This document shows, piece by piece, positions 5,629 to 7,952 of a stretch of DNA of 7,952 nucleotides (positions are counted from its first letter, which is position 1; every line of letters begins with the position of its first letter). Position numbers and translations under genes: made by a program. Below the pieces are notes generated by a model. That model made no database searches. It was not told the DNA's origin and saw nothing but the letters and a program-made list of their open reading frames with translations. Location: contig CAZRQF010000043.1 of assembly GCA_964602275.1 (NCBI GenBank), forward strand, positions 1-7,952, written 5' to 3'. Source of the DNA: RGIG6291 sp964602275. GTDB taxonomy: Bacteria; Bacillota; Clostridia; TANB77; UBA1234.

Positions 5629-7167
5629 TTGAGTGAAAAATTAAAAGAAAAAATAAAGGAATCGTTAATGTCGGTGTTGCCAATTACAGCAATAATTTTG
5701 CTTTTGTGCTTTACTATAATTCCAACATCAAATGATACGGTAATGTTATTCGTAGTAGGTGCTATGCTTCTGGTATTTGGAGTTGGATTGTTTACGCTTG
5801 GTGCTGATGTTTCGATGTCTACTATTGGAGAGCGAATTGGTTCACATTTATCTAGCTCTAAAAAAATGTTACTTATATTGTTAGTTGCGTTTGTTTTTGG
5901 GACTATTATAACGATTGCAGAACCAGATTTACAGGTACTAGCAAGTCAAATTTCAGATGTACCTATTATTTTAGCTGTTGCAATTGGCGTTGGAATATTC
6001 TTGGCGATAGCAATACTTAGAATTATTTTTAATATTAAATTATCACATATACTTGCGATTTGTTATTTACTGATATTTATAATGGCTTTTTTTGTGCCAG
6101 AAAATATTTTGCCTGTAGCATTTGACTCTGGCGGAGTTACAACAGGACCAATGACAGTACCATTTATCATAGCATTTGGAATAGGCATAGCTTCTGTAAG
6201 GCAAAGCAAAGATTCAGAAAGTGATAGTTTTGGACTTGTGGCTTTATGCTCTGTTGGTCCAATACTTGCCGTAATGATTTTAGGAATAATATGTAATGTA
6301 GAAAACATTTCGTACCAAGGCATTTCTACGCCGAGCATAGCTAGTTCAACTGGAATATTAAAAGTTTTATGTGAAAGTATACCTGTATATATAAAAGAAG
6401 TTGCAACTGCATTATTGCCAATAGTTGTGTTTTTCTTAATATATCAAATGTTTATATTAAAACTTAATAAAAGAGAATTTGCGAAAATATGTATTGGACT
6501 TGTATATACATTTGTTGGACTAGTACTATTTTTAACAGGAGCAAACATTGGTTTTTTACCAATGGGAAATCATTTGGGAATAGAAGTTGCTAAAATGGGA
6601 AATACAGCACTTATTTTAATAGGGATGGTTATTGGATATTTTATAGTAAGAGTAGAACCGGCAGTAGTAATTTTGGTTGATCAGGTAAATGACATAACAA
6701 ACGGTGCAATTTCTAAAAAACTAATGTTTACAAGCTTAGCAATTGGAACGATGCTTGCGATAACACTTGCCATGATAAGAATTATTACAGAAATAAATAT
6801 TTTGTATTTTTTAATACCAGGTTATCTTATTTCTATAATTTTAATGTGTTTTGCACCAGATATATTTGTTGCGATAGCGTTTGACTCTGGTGGAGTTTCA
6901 GTTGGAACAATGGCAAGCGTATTTGTGCTTCCATTTGCAGTTGGCGTTTGTACAGGTCTTGGAAACAATAATATCATGACGGGAGCATTTGGAACAATTG
7001 CAATGATAGCAATGATGCCAACGATTATTATTCAAATTGTAGGTGTGCTTTATAAATATAAAGCAAAGAATATAAATGAAAGTATAATGGAAGAAGAAGA
7101 TGAAATAATAGAATTTCCTAGGAGGGTGCAAAATGCAAAACATTGTGATGATGGTAACAATTGCTAA
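5629..7167 (+). CDS. DUF1538 family multi-pass membrane protein, internally duplicated
   Basis: From the TTG start the product is 512 residues with about 14 hydrophobic segments, so it is an integral membrane protein that looks like a transporter or channel. DUF1538 has no established substrate. The sequence is two homologous halves of about 250 residues. GLFTLGADVSMSTIGERI in half 1 matches LFLTGANIGFLPMGNHL in half 2. AEPDLQVLASQI (97-108) matches VEPAVVILVDQV (342-353). FDSGGVTTGPM (165-175) matches FDSGGVSVGTM (418-428). The twice-present acidic FDSGG motif between membrane segments is a candidate substrate- or ion-binding site. The C-terminus is acidic and then basic (NESIMEEEDEIIEFPRRVQN), and is probably cytosolic. 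The last 35 nt overlap the PII-like gene, so the two are likely translationally coupled. In other genomes PII-like genes are, to my recollection, also found beside DUF1538 genes. Confidence 0.9.
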   Translation: MSEKLKEKIKESLMSVLPITAIILLLCFTIIPTSNDTVMLFVVGAMLLVFGVGLFTLGADVSMSTIGERIGSHLSSSKKMLLILLVAFVFGTIITIAEPDLQVLASQISDVPIILAVAIGVGIFLAIAILRIIFNIKLSHILAICYLLIFIMAFFVPENILPVAFDSGGVTTGPMTVPFIIAFGIGIASVRQSKDSESDSFGLVALCSVGPILAVMILGIICNVENISYQGISTPSIASSTGILKVLCESIPVYIKEVATALLPIVVFFLIYQMFILKLNKREFAKICIGLVYTFVGLVLFLTGANIGFLPMGNHLGIEVAKMGNTALILIGMVIGYFIVRVEPAVVILVDQVNDITNGAISKKLMFTSLAIGTMLAITLAMIRIITEINILYFLIPGYLISIILMCFAPDIFVAIAFDSGGVSVGTMASVFVLPFAVGVCTGLGNNNIMTGAFGTIAMIAMMPTIIIQIVGVLYKYKAKNINESIMEEEDEIIEFPRRVQNAKHCDDGNNC

Positions 7168-7801
7168 AAGAAATATGAGCGAAGAGTATATATCATATTT
7201 TGAAAAAAACAAAATAAAAATGACACTTGGAAAGCATGCAAAAGGTACTGCTGCAAATGAAATATTAGAATATCTTGGAATTGGTGACAGGGAAAAATGT
7301 ATATTGTTTAGTACTATGACAGAAAAACAAGCACGAAAAATCTTAGAAGATTTTAAATTAAATTTTGGTATAACAAAAGCAGGAGAAGGAATTGCATTTA
7401 CTATTCCAATAAGTAGTGTTAGTAGCAAAAAGGCATTAGACTATATGGTAACAGAAATTCAAAGTGATAAGGAAGAGGGATATATAATGGAAACAGAGTT
7501 TGAATCAATATTTGTAATTGCTAATAGAGGATATACAGATAAAGTTATGGAAGCTGCAAGAGAAGGCGGGGCACATGGTGGCACAGTTATGAATGCGAGG
7601 GGCACAGGAATAGAAGGAGCGGAAAAGTTTTTTGGAGCAACAATAGGTGCTGAAAAAGAAATAATAATAATAGTAACTAAAAGAGAAGATAGAAATAAAA
7701 TAATGCAATCAATAAAAGAAAAAGCAGGAATAAATACAGAAGCACAAGCACTAATATTTTCATTGCCAGTTTCAGATGTGGCAGGACTTGCAGGTAACTA
7801 A
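7133..7801 (+). CDS. Tandem PII-like signalling protein, two fused PII domains
   Basis: The 222-residue cytosolic product starts at an ATG 6 nt after AGGAGGG, inside the end of the DUF1538 gene. Two PII-like (GlnB-fold) domains are visible, about residues 1-105 and 120-220, and they align with each other along their length. For example GTAANEILEYLGIGDREKCILF matches GTGIEGAEKFFGATIGAEKEIIIIV in position (shown as landmarks GTAANEILEYLG and GTGIEGAEKFFG). Domain 2 carries GGTVMNARGTG (149-159) at the T-loop base. Domain 1 has TKAGEGIAF (81-89), near the canonical TGxxGDGKIFV nucleotide-binding B-loop, while domain 2 has the degenerate AGINTEAQALIF (198-209). The uridylylated Tyr region of GlnB is not seen. 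Classical PII proteins are single-domain trimers sensing ATP, ADP and 2-oxoglutarate. The probable partner here is the overlapping DUF1538 membrane protein. No glnA, amtB or other nitrogen gene is in the window. Confidence 0.88.
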   Translation: MQNIVMMVTIAKRNMSEEYISYFEKNKIKMTLGKHAKGTAANEILEYLGIGDREKCILFSTMTEKQARKILEDFKLNFGITKAGEGIAFTIPISSVSSKKALDYMVTEIQSDKEEGYIMETEFESIFVIANRGYTDKVMEAAREGGAHGGTVMNARGTGIEGAEKFFGATIGAEKEIIIIVTKREDRNKIMQSIKEKAGINTEAQALIFSLPVSDVAGLAGN

Positions 7802-7859
7802 CATCTTCTTTAAATTATAAAATAGTGAGAAAAGTCTGGCGTTTGCTAAGGACAAAATT

Positions 7860-7952
7860 ATGACAAAAGCATGTAATGTAAAGTTAATACAGTTATGCCA
7901 AGCATTTCCATGGTTTTACTTTTTAAAACATATTATAATTATGTTAAGTAAG
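7860..7952 (+). CDS. Possible start of a further gene, cut by the window edge
   Basis: An ATG at 7860 follows AAGGA (7848-7852) with 7-nt spacing and stays open for all 31 codons to the edge (MTKACNVKLIQLCQAFPWFY and on). The translation has no recognisable family. A 31-codon open frame in AT-rich DNA is not strong evidence. The sequence from 7802 to 7859 shows no terminator, so transcription of the upstream operon may continue into it. It could also simply be an intergenic region. Confidence 0.22.
   Translation, partial: MTKACNVKLIQLCQAFPWFYFLKHIIIMLSK

Noticed and set aside
6063..6338. Minus-strand open frame inside the DUF1538 gene
   Set aside because: It is antisense to a conserved duplicated membrane protein, with no start signals and no family likeness.
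6898..7428. Minus-strand open frame across the DUF1538/PII overlap
   Set aside because: Both + strand genes here are supported by family motifs and ribosome binding sites. The antisense frame has low-complexity Phe/Ile/His/Asn-rich sequence only.

Overview
This window is AT-rich DNA that reads as a low-GC Gram-positive bacterium, most likely a member of the Clostridia. The support is strong Shine-Dalgarno sites, close matches to sigma-A promoters with 17-bp spacers, A/T-ending codons, a TTG start codon, a tRNA-Gly gene with an encoded CCA end, and protein families common in that group. No mobile element, integrase, CRISPR array or rRNA was seen. The stretches without genes are short; the longest, 1382-1631, holds a tRNA promoter and the leader of the next gene.

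Region 1 (1-1300). A promoter and ribosome binding site at the left edge point leftwards to a gene outside the window. On the + strand a DUF3137-type membrane protein gene (116-1211) is split in two by a +1 frameshift near 704. A terminator follows. A convergent tRNA-Gly(GCC) gene (1306-1381, minus) has its own promoter and terminator.

Region 2 (1382-4519). One large gene (1632-4445) encodes a 937-residue membrane-anchored extracellular protein. Its parts, in order, are an N-terminal anchor, beta-rich sequence, a fibronectin-III-like domain, a threonine/proline/glutamate repeat linker and a transglutaminase-like domain with an intact Cys-His-Asp triad. Its leader carries an inverted repeat. 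A bidirectional terminator separates it from the next gene.

Region 3 (4520-5049). A small unrecognised cytosolic protein is encoded on the minus strand. It is divergent from region 4, and the shared intergenic region has two good promoters and a small dyad between them.

Region 4 (5050-7801). A probable three-gene operon encodes an unrecognised membrane protein, a duplicated DUF1538 multi-pass membrane protein (TTG start), and, overlapping it by 35 nt, a protein made of two fused PII-like domains. The tight pairing suggests that the double PII protein is a cytosolic sensor regulating the DUF1538 protein, as GlnK regulates AmtB or SbtB regulates SbtA. The transported substrate and the effector are unknown. 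This is the most interesting part of the window.

The last 150 nt show no terminator. A possible short reading frame starting at 7860 stays open to the right edge.
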